Of a stretch of 64,000 bases of DNA, positions 32,010-39,776 are shown piece by piece. The notes under the pieces are model-generated. The model saw nothing but the letters and a program-made list of their open reading frames with translations. It ran no database searches and was not told the origin of the DNA. The DNA comes from Roseburia hominis (GTDB lineage: Bacteria; Bacillota; Clostridia; Lachnospirales; Lachnospiraceae). The stretch is from NCBI GenBank assembly GCA_040702975.1, contig CP159990.1, positions 3,472,001 through 3,536,000 of the forward strand, given 5' to 3'. The number at the start of each line of letters is the position of its first letter. Positions within the stretch are counted from its first letter, which is position 1. The position numbers and the translations under genes are program-made.

Positions 32010-32182
32010 GAGGAGGGCGGGAGGAGGATTGCTCAGACGTTTCATGGGCTTCGGCTAGTTCACGCATATGTAAGTGTCCGGCGTAGTCGGTCATTGGACC
32101 TCCTGCGCCGGGCACTAACATCTGCGGAACGGATCCTGCGCCCATTCCACTTAACCTTCGCAATCCTCCTCCCGCCCTCCTC
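32010..32182 (+). ncRNA. Candidate structured RNA bounded by a perfect 23-bp inverted repeat
   Basis: Arms 32010-32032 and 32160-32182 are exact reverse complements (left arm begins GAGGAGGGCGGG). Nested inside are ATGGGC (32044-32049) with GCCCAT (32140-32145), GTGTCCGGCG (32074-32083) with CGCCGGGCAC (32106-32115), and GGTC-attg-GACC. The one imperfect pair in the inner stem and the first pair outside the arms are U-G wobbles on the plus strand but A-C mismatches on the minus, slightly favouring a plus-strand RNA. GC content is far above the flanks. Size and tight nested folding recall the raiA-motif (ARRPOF) RNA class, which I cannot confirm. A MITE-like element is the alternative. Confidence 0.6.
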
Positions 32183-32271
32183 GGCTTCTCAACGTATTTC
32201 AAGACGGGACGGAGGTGTGTGGGGAACGGTGTTGGGTGGCCATAGAGTTATTTCTTGTCTTTTGTGAGGCT

Positions 32272-33300
32272 TTACTGCTGTACATTGAAGGGGTACTCTG
32301 TTCCGTTTATCCAGATTTTTTGGATTTGGGCGGTGTCCAGGGCCTGGACGAAGGGGTAAATGGCCTGGTATCTGGCGGTGTTGGAATCTGGAATCTTGCT
32401 GCCATGATTGCTTTCTGCCAGGTTGATTCTCTGAAATTCGTCGGCTTCGGCGGCCCGGGGGCTTAGGGGGGTGGTGGCTTCATAGAGAAGGCAGATTGTT
32501 TTGCCGTCTTTGGTCTCTGCCAGGATTTCGGGTTTTTGTTTTTTCTTGTTTTCCTGTATGGCAAGTTCATTTTCTGCTGTGCCGCTCAATGTTATGGCAA
32601 GAGGGGTGATTTCTATGGTTTCCAGAGGTATGTCCCATAAAAACCGGGTGTTTTCGGGATATATTAAAATACTTCTTTCGGATTTTGGAGCAACCTGGAC
32701 CGGGAGGAGCAGGCAATTGCTTTTTTCAAAGTATTCTACACTTTCTTCTGTATTTTCCTTCCATATTGTATTCCATTCTCCTACTACCGCTGTGCACTCA
32801 TTGAGGTCATTTTGGAGTTTACATAGATAGTATTTTGTGTAGCTTCCTTTTTCAGCTTCCTTTTCTGTACACTCCTCCGTAGAAGTGGCTCCGATCATAT
32901 GAAAAACATTTTCTCCCGAATTCAGGCGCAGCCAGCTTTCATCATTTAATGCGGTTACGGATATCAGGACTCGTTTCACCTGTTGATCTGCCATGATGGC
33001 CTCTACCGCTATATTGTAATTCCCATTTTTTGCCTGTTCTTTTCCGATCTGTATCAACTCCTGGGACAGTTCTTCTGTCTCTTTTCCGAAATAGCGGCTG
33101 AAAATTTCAGGATAAGCAAGTACCGCATATCCGGTACAGCCTGCAAGAATGCAGATAACACTGAAAATGGCGGCAATATGCCAATAACGGCGGCGATGCG
33201 GTGATGCTGTCTGGTGACGTTTTTCTGCTTTTTTGTTTATCATATTTTCCAGTTCTTCAACGGGAATATCTGTCATTATATCTGTCATGCTCATTTTCAT
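32272..33300 (-). CDS. DUF4179-like membrane protein, probable anti-sigma partner of the adjacent ECF sigma
   Basis: 342 residues. A cytoplasmic N terminus of about 40 residues (IPVEELENMINKKAEKR) precedes one membrane helix (about 43-63, HIAAIFSVICILAGCTGYAVLA). The remaining 280 residues are extracellular with no catalytic motif. This topology and the 4-bp ATGA overlap with the sigma gene fit an anti-sigma/sensor role. The extracellular part is polar with an Arg-Ala-Ala-Glu-Ala region near its C terminus. Signal unknown. Confidence 0.8.
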   Translation of the reverse strand: MKMSMTDIMTDIPVEELENMINKKAEKRHQTASPHRRRYWHIAAIFSVICILAGCTGYAVLAYPEIFSRYFGKETEELSQELIQIGKEQAKNGNYNIAVEAIMADQQVKRVLISVTALNDESWLRLNSGENVFHMIGATSTEECTEKEAEKGSYTKYYLCKLQNDLNECTAVVGEWNTIWKENTEESVEYFEKSNCLLLPVQVAPKSERSILIYPENTRFLWDIPLETIEITPLAITLSGTAENELAIQENKKKQKPEILAETKDGKTICLLYEATTPLSPRAAEADEFQRINLAESNHGSKIPDSNTARYQAIYPFVQALDTAQIQKIWINGTEYPFNVQQ

Positions 33301-33842
33301 AATTCTTCTCTCCTTTCCTTTAACTGTTTTTCCAGCTTTTTTCTTCCTCTGCGGAGTTTTGATTTGACCGTATTGACCCTCATATTCAAAAGCTCCGCAA
33401 TTTCTTTGGTATCCTGATAGAAAAAATAATACCTGATCAGAATTTCTCTTTCTTCTTCCTTTAGTGTTCTTAGGGCCTGTCCGATGATCGCGGCTCGTTC
33501 TTTTTGTACCATTTTCTCAAACAGCTCGTCGACTTCTACGGTATCCTGCTCCCGAAGCGGCACTTCCCGGGGAGATTCGCGAAATTTATTTCTTGCACGA
33601 TTCCTGGCGATTGCTGTCAGATAGGTTTTCAAACTGCCTCTACTTAAATCTATATTTTCACTGTGTATCCACAGACTGTAAAATGTATCATTTACGACCT
33701 CCTGGACGTCTTCCTGACACATATAGGGCAACAAAATTTTTGAGGCGACTCCGGTGATATAACCTCCATATGATTCCAGTAGCTCCTCCAATGCCGCCTC
33801 TTCTTTATTTTTAATACGTGCGAGTATCATACCTTCGTCCAT
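33297..33842 (-). CDS. ECF-type RNA polymerase sigma factor
   Basis: 181 residues with region 2 (YGGYITGVASKILLPYMCQEDVQEVVNDTFYSLWIH) and region 4 (LRTLKEEEREILIRYYFFYQDTKEIAELLNMRVNTVKSKLRRGRKKL), the usual two-domain ECF layout. The ATG at 33842 follows GGGGAAG. It is co-transcribed with the membrane partner. No target promoter can be named with confidence. Confidence 0.93.
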   Translation of the reverse strand: MDEGMILARIKNKEEAALEELLESYGGYITGVASKILLPYMCQEDVQEVVNDTFYSLWIHSENIDLSRGSLKTYLTAIARNRARNKFRESPREVPLREQDTVEVDELFEKMVQKERAAIIGQALRTLKEEEREILIRYYFFYQDTKEIAELLNMRVNTVKSKLRRGRKKLEKQLKERREEL

Positions 33843-33962
33843 TTTCTTCCCCCCTTACGTCATTCTACTTAATAACAGGCTTTTCCTGCCAAATATATTT
33901 GGTTTTTGTCCTCAACAGAAACGTTTCTAATTAGTATACACATATTTGTTGAAGTAGGGTGC

Positions 33963-34006
33963 AAAAAAGACTCCCCGAGATCATCTCACTCAGGAAGTCT
34001 TTTTTC
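33963..34006 (-). terminator. Terminator of the glmM / small membrane protein unit
   Basis: AAAAAAGACT...AGTCTTTTTT with an internal GAG/CTC stem, 28 bp downstream of the small gene's stop. Confidence 0.75.
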
Positions 34007-34033
34007 AAAAGTCACTTTTTGATTTACAAATTG

Positions 34034-34249
34034 CTATTTTTTCTTCTTAATACAACAAATCAATTTGTTTACAATGAATAACGATATCGGGAATATGACT
34101 GCAGCCATCACTACTACGATTCCGACTGCCCCCATTCCCGTCGTGACGAATATATGTCCGAGCAATAGCTTTGACAGAAAATAGGTAAGTGCGACGGATG
34201 CCGCAATCCATATGATCATCTTTAATGTGCCAAATGTTTTCGGTTCCAT
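34034..34249 (-). CDS. Two-helix small membrane protein of unknown function
   Basis: 71 residues with two membrane segments (about 9-27, MIIWIAASVALTYFLSKLL, and 36-62, GMGAVGIVVVMAAVIFPISL) and a poly-lysine C terminus, so the tail is probably cytoplasmic. It starts 31 bp after glmM and precedes a shared terminator, hence likely the same operon. No family recognised. Confidence 0.7.
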   Translation of the reverse strand: MEPKTFGTLKMIIWIAASVALTYFLSKLLLGHIFVTTGMGAVGIVVVMAAVIFPISLFIVNKLICCIKKKK

Positions 34250-34280
34250 CGCTACGCCTCCTCTGTCTGAATCTACCGTT

Positions 34281-35627
34281 CTATGCTACCACCAAACCTT
34301 CGGCCTCCATCACCTGGATTACCTGGTTTACGTATTTTTCACAGAGTTCGTCGGTTGTAGCCTCTACCATGACGCGGATTACCGGCTCGGTTCCGCTCTC
34401 GCGTACCAGAATGCGGCCGTCGTCGCCGAGGGCTGATGCTACTTCCTCTACGGCTTTTACTACCTGCGGGTTCTCGCGAGCGGTCTTTTTGTCGGATACG
34501 CGCACATTTTTAAGAAGCTGCGGGTAGATTGTGACCGGCTCAGCGAGTTTGCTAAGACTCATCTTCGTCTCCATAATAACCTCCATGATCATAAGAGAGG
34601 TCAGGATACCGTCGCCGGTTCTTGCGTGTTTGCTGAAAATGATGTGACCGGACTGCTCGCCGCCGAGAACATAACCGTTCGTCATCATATTTTCGTAAAC
34701 ATATTTGTCGCCTACGCGGGTTTTTTCATAGCGAAGTCCTACTTTATCGCAGGCCTTGTACAGACCGATATTGGACATAACTGTCGTTACGATGGTATTG
34801 TCGTTTAACTGTCCGTGATCTTTTAAGTACTTTCCGCAAATGTAAAGGATCAGATCTCCGTCGACTACATTGCCATTCTCATCGACTGCGATACAGCGGT
34901 CTGCATCTCCGTCGTAAGCGAAACCTACGTCCAGCTTTTTCTCTTTCACGAAATTCTGTAGCACCTCAATGTGCGTGGAACCGCAGTTTGTATTGATATT
35001 GGTTCCATCCGGCTCATTATTGATCACATAAGTCTTTGCTCCAAGTGCATCGTAAACGCTCTTGGCGATTGCAAAAGCACTTCCGTTCGCACAGTCCAGT
35101 CCGATCCGCATATCCTTGAAGGAACGTGTGGCAAGAGAGATCAGATGACCAATATAACGGTTTCTTCCTGCCGCATGGTCGATCGTCTTTCCGATATTTT
35201 CTTTCTGCGCAAGTGGAATCTCGCCGGTAACACCGTCGATGTATGCCTCGATCTTCTCCTCGACCTCAGCCTCCAGCTTGTGCCCCTTGCCGTTGATCAC
35301 TTTGATACCGTTGTCATAGTACGGATTGTGGCTGGCAGAGATCATGATTCCGCAATCGAAATCCTCTGTTCTGGTCACATAGGATACACTTGGGGTTGTT
35401 GTAACATGAAGAAGATAAGCGTCGGCTCCGGAAGCGGTAAGTCCTGCAGCGAGGGCGTACTCAAACATATAACTGCTTCTTCTGGTATCTTTTCCGATCA
35501 CGACTCTCGCCTTGTGATCCTGTCCGTAATACCAGCCCAGGAAACGACCCACCTTAAACGCATGTTCTACAGTAAGTACTGCATTTGCTTCGCCACGAAA
35601 ACCATCTGTTCCAAAATATTTTCCCAT
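34281..35627 (-). CDS. glmM: Phosphoglucosamine mutase
   Basis: Converts glucosamine-6-phosphate to glucosamine-1-phosphate for UDP-GlcNAc and cell-wall synthesis. 448 residues. The phosphoserine loop is GIMISASHNPYYDNGIK, the metal loop DGDADRCIAVD, the sugar-binding loop GGEQSGHII, and the phosphate-binding loop VRESGTEPVIRVM. The N terminus GKYFGTDGFRGEAN is typical. ATG at 35627 follows AAAGGAGAT. Confidence 0.97.
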   Translation of the reverse strand: MGKYFGTDGFRGEANAVLTVEHAFKVGRFLGWYYGQDHKARVVIGKDTRRSSYMFEYALAAGLTASGADAYLLHVTTTPSVSYVTRTEDFDCGIMISASHNPYYDNGIKVINGKGHKLEAEVEEKIEAYIDGVTGEIPLAQKENIGKTIDHAAGRNRYIGHLISLATRSFKDMRIGLDCANGSAFAIAKSVYDALGAKTYVINNEPDGTNINTNCGSTHIEVLQNFVKEKKLDVGFAYDGDADRCIAVDENGNVVDGDLILYICGKYLKDHGQLNDNTIVTTVMSNIGLYKACDKVGLRYEKTRVGDKYVYENMMTNGYVLGGEQSGHIIFSKHARTGDGILTSLMIMEVIMETKMSLSKLAEPVTIYPQLLKNVRVSDKKTARENPQVVKAVEEVASALGDDGRILVRESGTEPVIRVMVEATTDELCEKYVNQVIQVMEAEGLVVA

Positions 35628-35720
35628 AATATCTATCTCCTTTTCTTTTACGCACTTCGCTGAATGTATCCTTGCAGACGGCGAAATGCTGATTATCTTA
35701 TTCCATTACAGAAATGATGA

Positions 35721-36812
35721 TTATTTCTCTTCGCCGTACTTCTTCGCCTGCTCGTTAATCAGTTCCATGTCGTCAAAATAGTTGATCTTCATGGCTTCTT
35801 TGACCTCTCGAAGCGTCTCGGCAGCGACCTTTTCTGCTTCTATACTTCCCTTTCGCAGAATCTCGTAAATCTCAGGAATTCGTTTTTCCAATTCTTTTCT
35901 TCTGGCGCGGATTGGTGCAAGCTCCTCCTGCATCACAGAATTCAGGAAACGTTTTACTTTCACATCGCCCAGGCCACCTCTGCGGTAATGTGCTTTCAGT
36001 TCGTCCAGATTCTGATAATCCGGCAGATATTTTGCAAAATGTTCGTCCCGGCAAAATGCGTCCAGATAGATAAATACCGGATTCCCTTCTACCTCTCCCG
36101 GATCGGAAACCTTCAGATGATTCGGGTCCGTGAACATGCTCATGATCTTTTTCTGTACTTCCTCTTCGGTGTCCGCAAGGTAAATGCAGTTTCCGAGAGA
36201 CTTGCTCATCTTGGCTTTTCCGTCGATACCCGGAAGCCGGCAGCAGCTCTCGTTTTCCGGGATCAATGCTTTTGGCATCACTAAGGTCTCACCGTACACA
36301 CTGTTGAACTTATGCACGATCTCCCTGCACTGCTCGATCATCGGAAGCTGATCGTCCCCTACCGGTACGGTAGTCGCTTTAAATGCAGTGATATCAGAGG
36401 CCTGGCTGATCGGGTAAGTAAAGAACCCGACCGGGATACTTGCCTCAAAATTCCGCATCTGGATCTCGGATTTCACCGTTGGGTTTCTCTGAAGACGGGA
36501 CACTGTCACCAGATTCATATAATAAAATGTGAGTTCCGTCAGCTCCGGTACCTGAGACTGGATAAATAAGGTAGATTTCTCCGGATCCAGCCCGCACGCC
36601 AGATAATCCAGCGCTACTTCGATGATATTCTGACGTACCTTCTCGGGATTATCTGCATTATCCGTAAGTGCCTGCGCATCTGCGATCATAATAAAGATTT
36701 TATCATACTCACCGGAATTCTGTAATTCCACCCTGCGCCTTAAGGACCCCACATAATGTCCCACATGAAGACGTCCTGTTGGTCTGTCGCCTGTTAAAAT
36801 AATATTTTCCAT
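35721..36812 (-). CDS. trpS: Tryptophan-tRNA ligase
   Basis: Class I synthetase charging tRNA-Trp, whose charging state is read by the T-box at 11.6 kb. The HIGH-type motif is [15 protein letters not shown] and the second signature is [11 protein letters not shown]. The preferred ATG at 36812 ([13 protein letters not shown]) has AGAGAGGAA upstream, giving 363 residues; an in-frame ATG at 36836 lies before that site. It has its own promoter and no T-box of its own. Confidence 0.96.
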   Translation of the reverse strand: MENIILTGDRPTGRLHVGHYVGSLRRRVELQNSGEYDKIFIMIADAQALTDNADNPEKVRQNIIEVALDYLACGLDPEKSTLFIQSQVPELTELTFYYMNLVTVSRLQRNPTVKSEIQMRNFEASIPVGFFTYPISQASDITAFKATTVPVGDDQLPMIEQCREIVHKFNSVYGETLVMPKALIPENESCCRLPGIDGKAKMSKSLGNCIYLADTEEEVQKKIMSMFTDPNHLKVSDPGEVEGNPVFIYLDAFCRDEHFAKYLPDYQNLDELKAHYRRGGLGDVKVKRFLNSVMQEELAPIRARRKELEKRIPEIYEILRKGSIEAEKVAAETLREVKEAMKINYFDDMELINEQAKKYGEEK

Positions 36813-36905
36813 AATGCTATTCCTCTCTACTATCATTCTGCATCTCTGCAGAATCTACGAAAAATTCTTTATCTGCCCAAATTCTCCGTATTTTTTCTCT
36901 TAAAT

Positions 36906-36933
36906 AGTATAGCAGAATACCGATAGCTGTCAA
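36906..36933 (-). promoter_or_regulatory. Promoter of trpS
   Basis: Perfect TTGACA (36933-36928), 16 bp, then TATACT (36911-36906). Confidence 0.8.
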
Positions 36934-37043
36934 CAAAAACAAACATTTCCTTACCGGTATCTACACTTTTTCATTATAGTAGTTTTATTTCTCTTTGGCA
37001 ACAGAAAATGACCTGCAGGCACATTTGTCCAGCTATCATTAAT

Positions 37044-37240
37044 TCAGGCATTTATTCTCTCGTGATACGAATCTAATATTTCCTTTAAATTAATCGATTT
37101 CATGCTATGGATTAAATCACAACGGATTTTGTCATAGGAATCATACAGGACTGCCTGGATATTACTTCCGACCGGGCACATCGGTGATGGGTTTTGATGA
37201 ATTCCTATCAATTTGTCCAGCATATTCGGCTCTACGCACA
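37044..37240 (-). pseudogene. Rrf2-family regulator, C-terminal remnant
   Basis: The minus frame encodes the last ~65 residues of an Rrf2/IscR-type regulator: LIGIHQNPSPMCPVGSNIQ is the family's diagnostic C-terminal block, followed by VLYDSYDKI and a helical end. The whole N-terminal winged-helix half is missing. Homology stops at about 37240, exactly where the oppositely oriented ferredoxin remnant begins. An open frame continues to 37259 but is not Rrf2-like there. Confidence 0.7.
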
Positions 37241-37909
37241 TACATATCCGATACAGCATTTGAACCTGTCAGTTTTGCCGCAGGTAACGAAGAGATTGCC
37301 GTTATTGCGCTTCCCTCCTATGGCGGACGGGTTCCCGCATTGGCGGCTGAGCGCTTAAAAAAAGTGCAGGGAAACGGTATGCCCTGTGTATTACTTTGCG
37401 TTTATGGAAACCGTGCCTACGAGGACACTCTGGTCGAAATGGAAGATTTGGCAAAGGCCTGCGGCTTTTCTGTAGTGGCCGCAGTTGCGGCAGTAGCAGA
37501 GCATTCTATCATGCATCAATATGCGGCAGGGCGCCCTGATGCAACAGATGAAAAGAATATGAAAGAAATCGGTGCAAAAATCCTTGAAAAGTTATCCGGA
37601 TCTCTTGTAAGCGACAGTTTTGTTATTCCCGGGAATCGTCCGTACAAAAAAGCCGGCGGCGTAGGGCTTGTGCCAAAAGCAGATTCTGCTTGTGTAAACT
37701 GTGGATTGTGCGCCAATCAATGTCCTGCAGACGCCATTGACAATACAAATCTCAAAACAGCGGATAAAACGAAATGCATCTCCTGCATGCGCTGTGTAGT
37801 CAAATGTCCAAAAAATGCAAGAAATGTCAACAGTGCAATGGTAGCCGCCGCTTCGCTTGCACTCAAAAAAGCCTGTTCTGTCCGCAAGGAATGTGAGTAC
37901 TATCTCTAA
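37241..37909 (+). pseudogene. Flavodoxin-ferredoxin (EFR1-type) protein lacking its N terminus
   Basis: The readable part begins ISDTAFEPVSF and continues through a flavodoxin-like domain (IALPSYGGRVPALAAERLK, LLCVYGNRAYEDTLVEMEDLAKACGF) to two 4Fe-4S motifs, CVNCGLCANQCP and CISCMRCVVKCP. The usual N-terminal FMN-phosphate loop (of the FSPTGGT kind) is absent. An ATG at 37184 keeps the frame open, but the 19 added residues derive from antisense Rrf2 sequence. The protein may still be made, yet it should not bind FMN normally. In intact relatives I would expect a divergent Rrf2 regulator next to it. Confidence 0.7.
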
Positions 37910-37940
37910 ACCTCCTCTTCTGCGAAGTAAGGCAGTAAAA

Positions 37941-37993
37941 AAGGATCCTGCTCCGCAGGATTCTCCGCCTGCGGCGGGTCGCTTTAGCGACAT
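37941..37993. repeat. Three back-to-back hairpins after the ferredoxin remnant
   Basis: GGATCCTGC-tcc-GCAGGATTC, CCGCC-tgc-GGCGG and GTCGC-ttta-GCGAC follow one another with almost no spacing. No T-run follows, so this resembles an extragenic palindromic cluster more than a terminator. Confidence 0.6.
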
Positions 37994-38078
37994 AATTCCT
38001 CTCCGCCGCAGTGCGTCTCCTCTCCGTTCCAGTCGGTGTTAACCGGGTGTCACTGGCACCAGGCACCCTCGCGAAGCG

Positions 38079-38117
38079 TTTTTATTTCATAGGACGCACT
38101 TTCCTATGAAATAAAAA
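38079..38117. repeat. Perfect 16-bp hairpin element
   Basis: TTTTTATTTCATAGGA (38079-38094), 7-nt loop CGCACTT, and its exact complement (38102-38117). Flanking T- and A-runs would allow termination in either direction. A degenerate relative lies at 13875-13894. Confidence 0.7.
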
Positions 38118-38156
38118 ATGTCCCATTCACTTTCATCAAAATGTGAACGGGACATT
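38111..38156 (-). terminator. Terminator of mscL
   Basis: On the minus strand AATGTCCC-G-TTCAC pairs with GTGAA-T-GGGACATT, followed by TTTTTTATTT. It is about 20 bp after the mscL stop and abuts the 38079-38117 hairpin. Confidence 0.8.
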
Positions 38157-38174
38157 CTACTTTCTTCATTCCTT

Positions 38175-38606
38175 CTACTCTGTAAGTTCAGAAGTACAAT
38201 GTGCGCATCTTACTGCGTCGATCGGAATCTCGGATTTGCAATAGGGACAAATCTTTGTTGTCGGAGCCGCTGCTTCTTCCTGATGGTGTGACATCTTAGC
38301 CGCTGCCTGATTCATCGCATTGATTGCTTTCATGATAAGGAAAATGACGAGCGCCATAATCAGGAAATTCACTATCGCCGTAATGAATTTACCATAGTTA
38401 AGCGTCACCTCTCCCATAATATTCACGGAAAGCTTATCAAAGTTCATTCCTCCGAAAAGTCCAAGAATTGGAGAAATAATATCCTCCGTCAGTGAGCTGA
38501 CAATCGCGGAAAAGGCACCTCCAATAATAACACCAACTGCCATATCCATCACGTTTCCGCGACTGATAAATTCTTTGAACTCTCCAATAAAACCTTTTGC
38601 TGCCAT
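38175..38606 (-). CDS. mscL: Large-conductance mechanosensitive channel with a C-terminal zinc ribbon
   Basis: 143 residues. The start KGFIGEFKEFISRGNVMDMAVGVIIGGAFSAIVSSL is the MscL N-terminal helix and first membrane segment with the pore constriction; TM2 is FITAIVNFLIMALVIFLIM. It releases solutes on hypo-osmotic shock. The C terminus does not end in the plain helical bundle but in a CPYC-x(11)-CAHC zinc-ribbon (residues about 119-137). Single gene with its own terminator. Confidence 0.94.
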   Translation of the reverse strand: MAAKGFIGEFKEFISRGNVMDMAVGVIIGGAFSAIVSSLTEDIISPILGLFGGMNFDKLSVNIMGEVTLNYGKFITAIVNFLIMALVIFLIMKAINAMNQAAAKMSHHQEEAAAPTTKICPYCKSEIPIDAVRCAHCTSELTE

Positions 38607-38808
38607 ATGAGTTTCCTCTCCTCCTTTGTATTTTGTCGTAATTTATCTCTCTTCTATATCTTACATAATAGAAACGCAAGTGGCAAGTTCTAATTTTAAA
38701 TTTTTATTCATTTTGCTAATATTTAGCTCAAAGGACATTTTTCTCCCCCTGATATTCGGATTATTCCTCATTTCATGTTTCTGCTTTCCAAAAGCTGCTT
38801 AAATTTTT

Positions 38809-39669
38809 TCACCGGATCACAAATTCCACCAAAATCCCACAGACTACACTGATTACATAAAGACACCCCATGATTTGCAAGTTCACTTTCCAGTTTCTAT
38901 GTGTACGAAACAAAACCAACAGTCCGATCCCTGCACAGGACAAAAGGCCTGCGAACATACTTCCGGCAGATAACACTCCTTCCAGATAGAAGGTTGTGAT
39001 GGCAACGGAAGCCGCGCAGTTGGGAATCAGCCCCACGAGGGCTGTAAGGAAAATGCTGACAAACGGATAACTGGAAATCATTCTGACGATCCGTTCCATT
39101 CCGATCCATTCCACCAGCCCATTTAATGCCAACGTGATTACAAAAATGAACAGAACGATCTGTACCGAATGAGTAAATGCTGATTTCAAAATGCTTCCCT
39201 CTTCGCAATGGCAGTGGTCTCTCTCGCAGATTTCGTGGATATGAAGTCCTCTTTGCTCCCCTTTGTGCCGCATCCGCACCACAAAATCCACTATGATACC
39301 GGCTACGACCCCCGCGGTCATTTTGCCTCCCAGAATCAGAAGAATAGCGGATACCTTCGTTCGCTCTGAGAGCAGAATCGGGAGCATCTCATCTGAGGTA
39401 GACAAAAATACTGCGATCAGCGTTCCCACCGTGATCACGCCGCCGGAATAGAGATTCGCGGCGGCGGCAGAAAAACCGCACTGTGGGACTACTCCCAGAA
39501 TTCCGCCAATCAACGGCCCTTTCTTTCCTGCACCAAGAAGGAATTCCACCGTCTTCTCCCCTGCCTTATTTTCCAGATATTCCATTGCAAGATAGGTCAG
39601 GAATAAAAAAGGTATTAGCTTCGCCGTATCCAAAGCCGCATCCATGATAATGTCTATTAGTAATTCCAT
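38809..39669 (-). CDS. ArsP_2-type putative metal (arsenic/manganese) permease
   Basis: 286 residues with about eight to ten hydrophobic segments and an internal repeat: GGILGVVPQCGFSAAAANLYSGGVITVGTLIAVFLSTSDEML in the first half matches ALVGLIPNCAASVAITTFYLEGVLSAGSMFAGLLSCAG in the second. The P-x-C motifs in each repeat probably line the pore. Between halves is a cytoplasmic His/Cys loop (HIHEICERDHCHCEEG) likely to bind metal. Best fit is the 10-TM putative heavy-metal exporter family. I chose ATG 39669 (MELLIDII) for its GGAAAGGA spacing. Confidence 0.75.
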   Translation of the reverse strand: MELLIDIIMDAALDTAKLIPFLFLTYLAMEYLENKAGEKTVEFLLGAGKKGPLIGGILGVVPQCGFSAAAANLYSGGVITVGTLIAVFLSTSDEMLPILLSERTKVSAILLILGGKMTAGVVAGIIVDFVVRMRHKGEQRGLHIHEICERDHCHCEEGSILKSAFTHSVQIVLFIFVITLALNGLVEWIGMERIVRMISSYPFVSIFLTALVGLIPNCAASVAITTFYLEGVLSAGSMFAGLLSCAGIGLLVLFRTHRNWKVNLQIMGCLYVISVVCGILVEFVIR

Positions 39670-39740
39670 AAGATTCATCCTTTCCCGAATGGAGTCTATT
39701 CTACCTGTTTTGTATGGAAAAATCAAGGAGTTTATTATTT

Positions 39741-39772
39741 AAAAAAGAATGTGCACTCGCACATTCTTTTTT
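39741..39772. terminator. Perfect bidirectional terminator after the metal ATPase
   Basis: AAAAAAGAATGTGC-actc-GCACATTCTTTTTT, an exact 14-bp stem with T-runs on both strands, 5 bp after the ATPase stop. Confidence 0.88.
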
Positions 39773-39776
39773 CTCT

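Noticed and set aside
31954..32202. An 82-codon minus-strand ORF across the inverted-repeat element
   Set aside because: It has no ribosome binding site and its coding part coincides with palindromic arms, so the structure explains it better.
36813..36935. A T-box in front of trpS
   Set aside because: The leader is about 90 nt and has no GGGTGG-ACCGCG core or specifier stem.
37184..37243. An alternative intact start for the ferredoxin gene
   Set aside because: The codons from 37184 to about 37240 are antisense to the Rrf2 remnant and do not resemble the family's N terminus.
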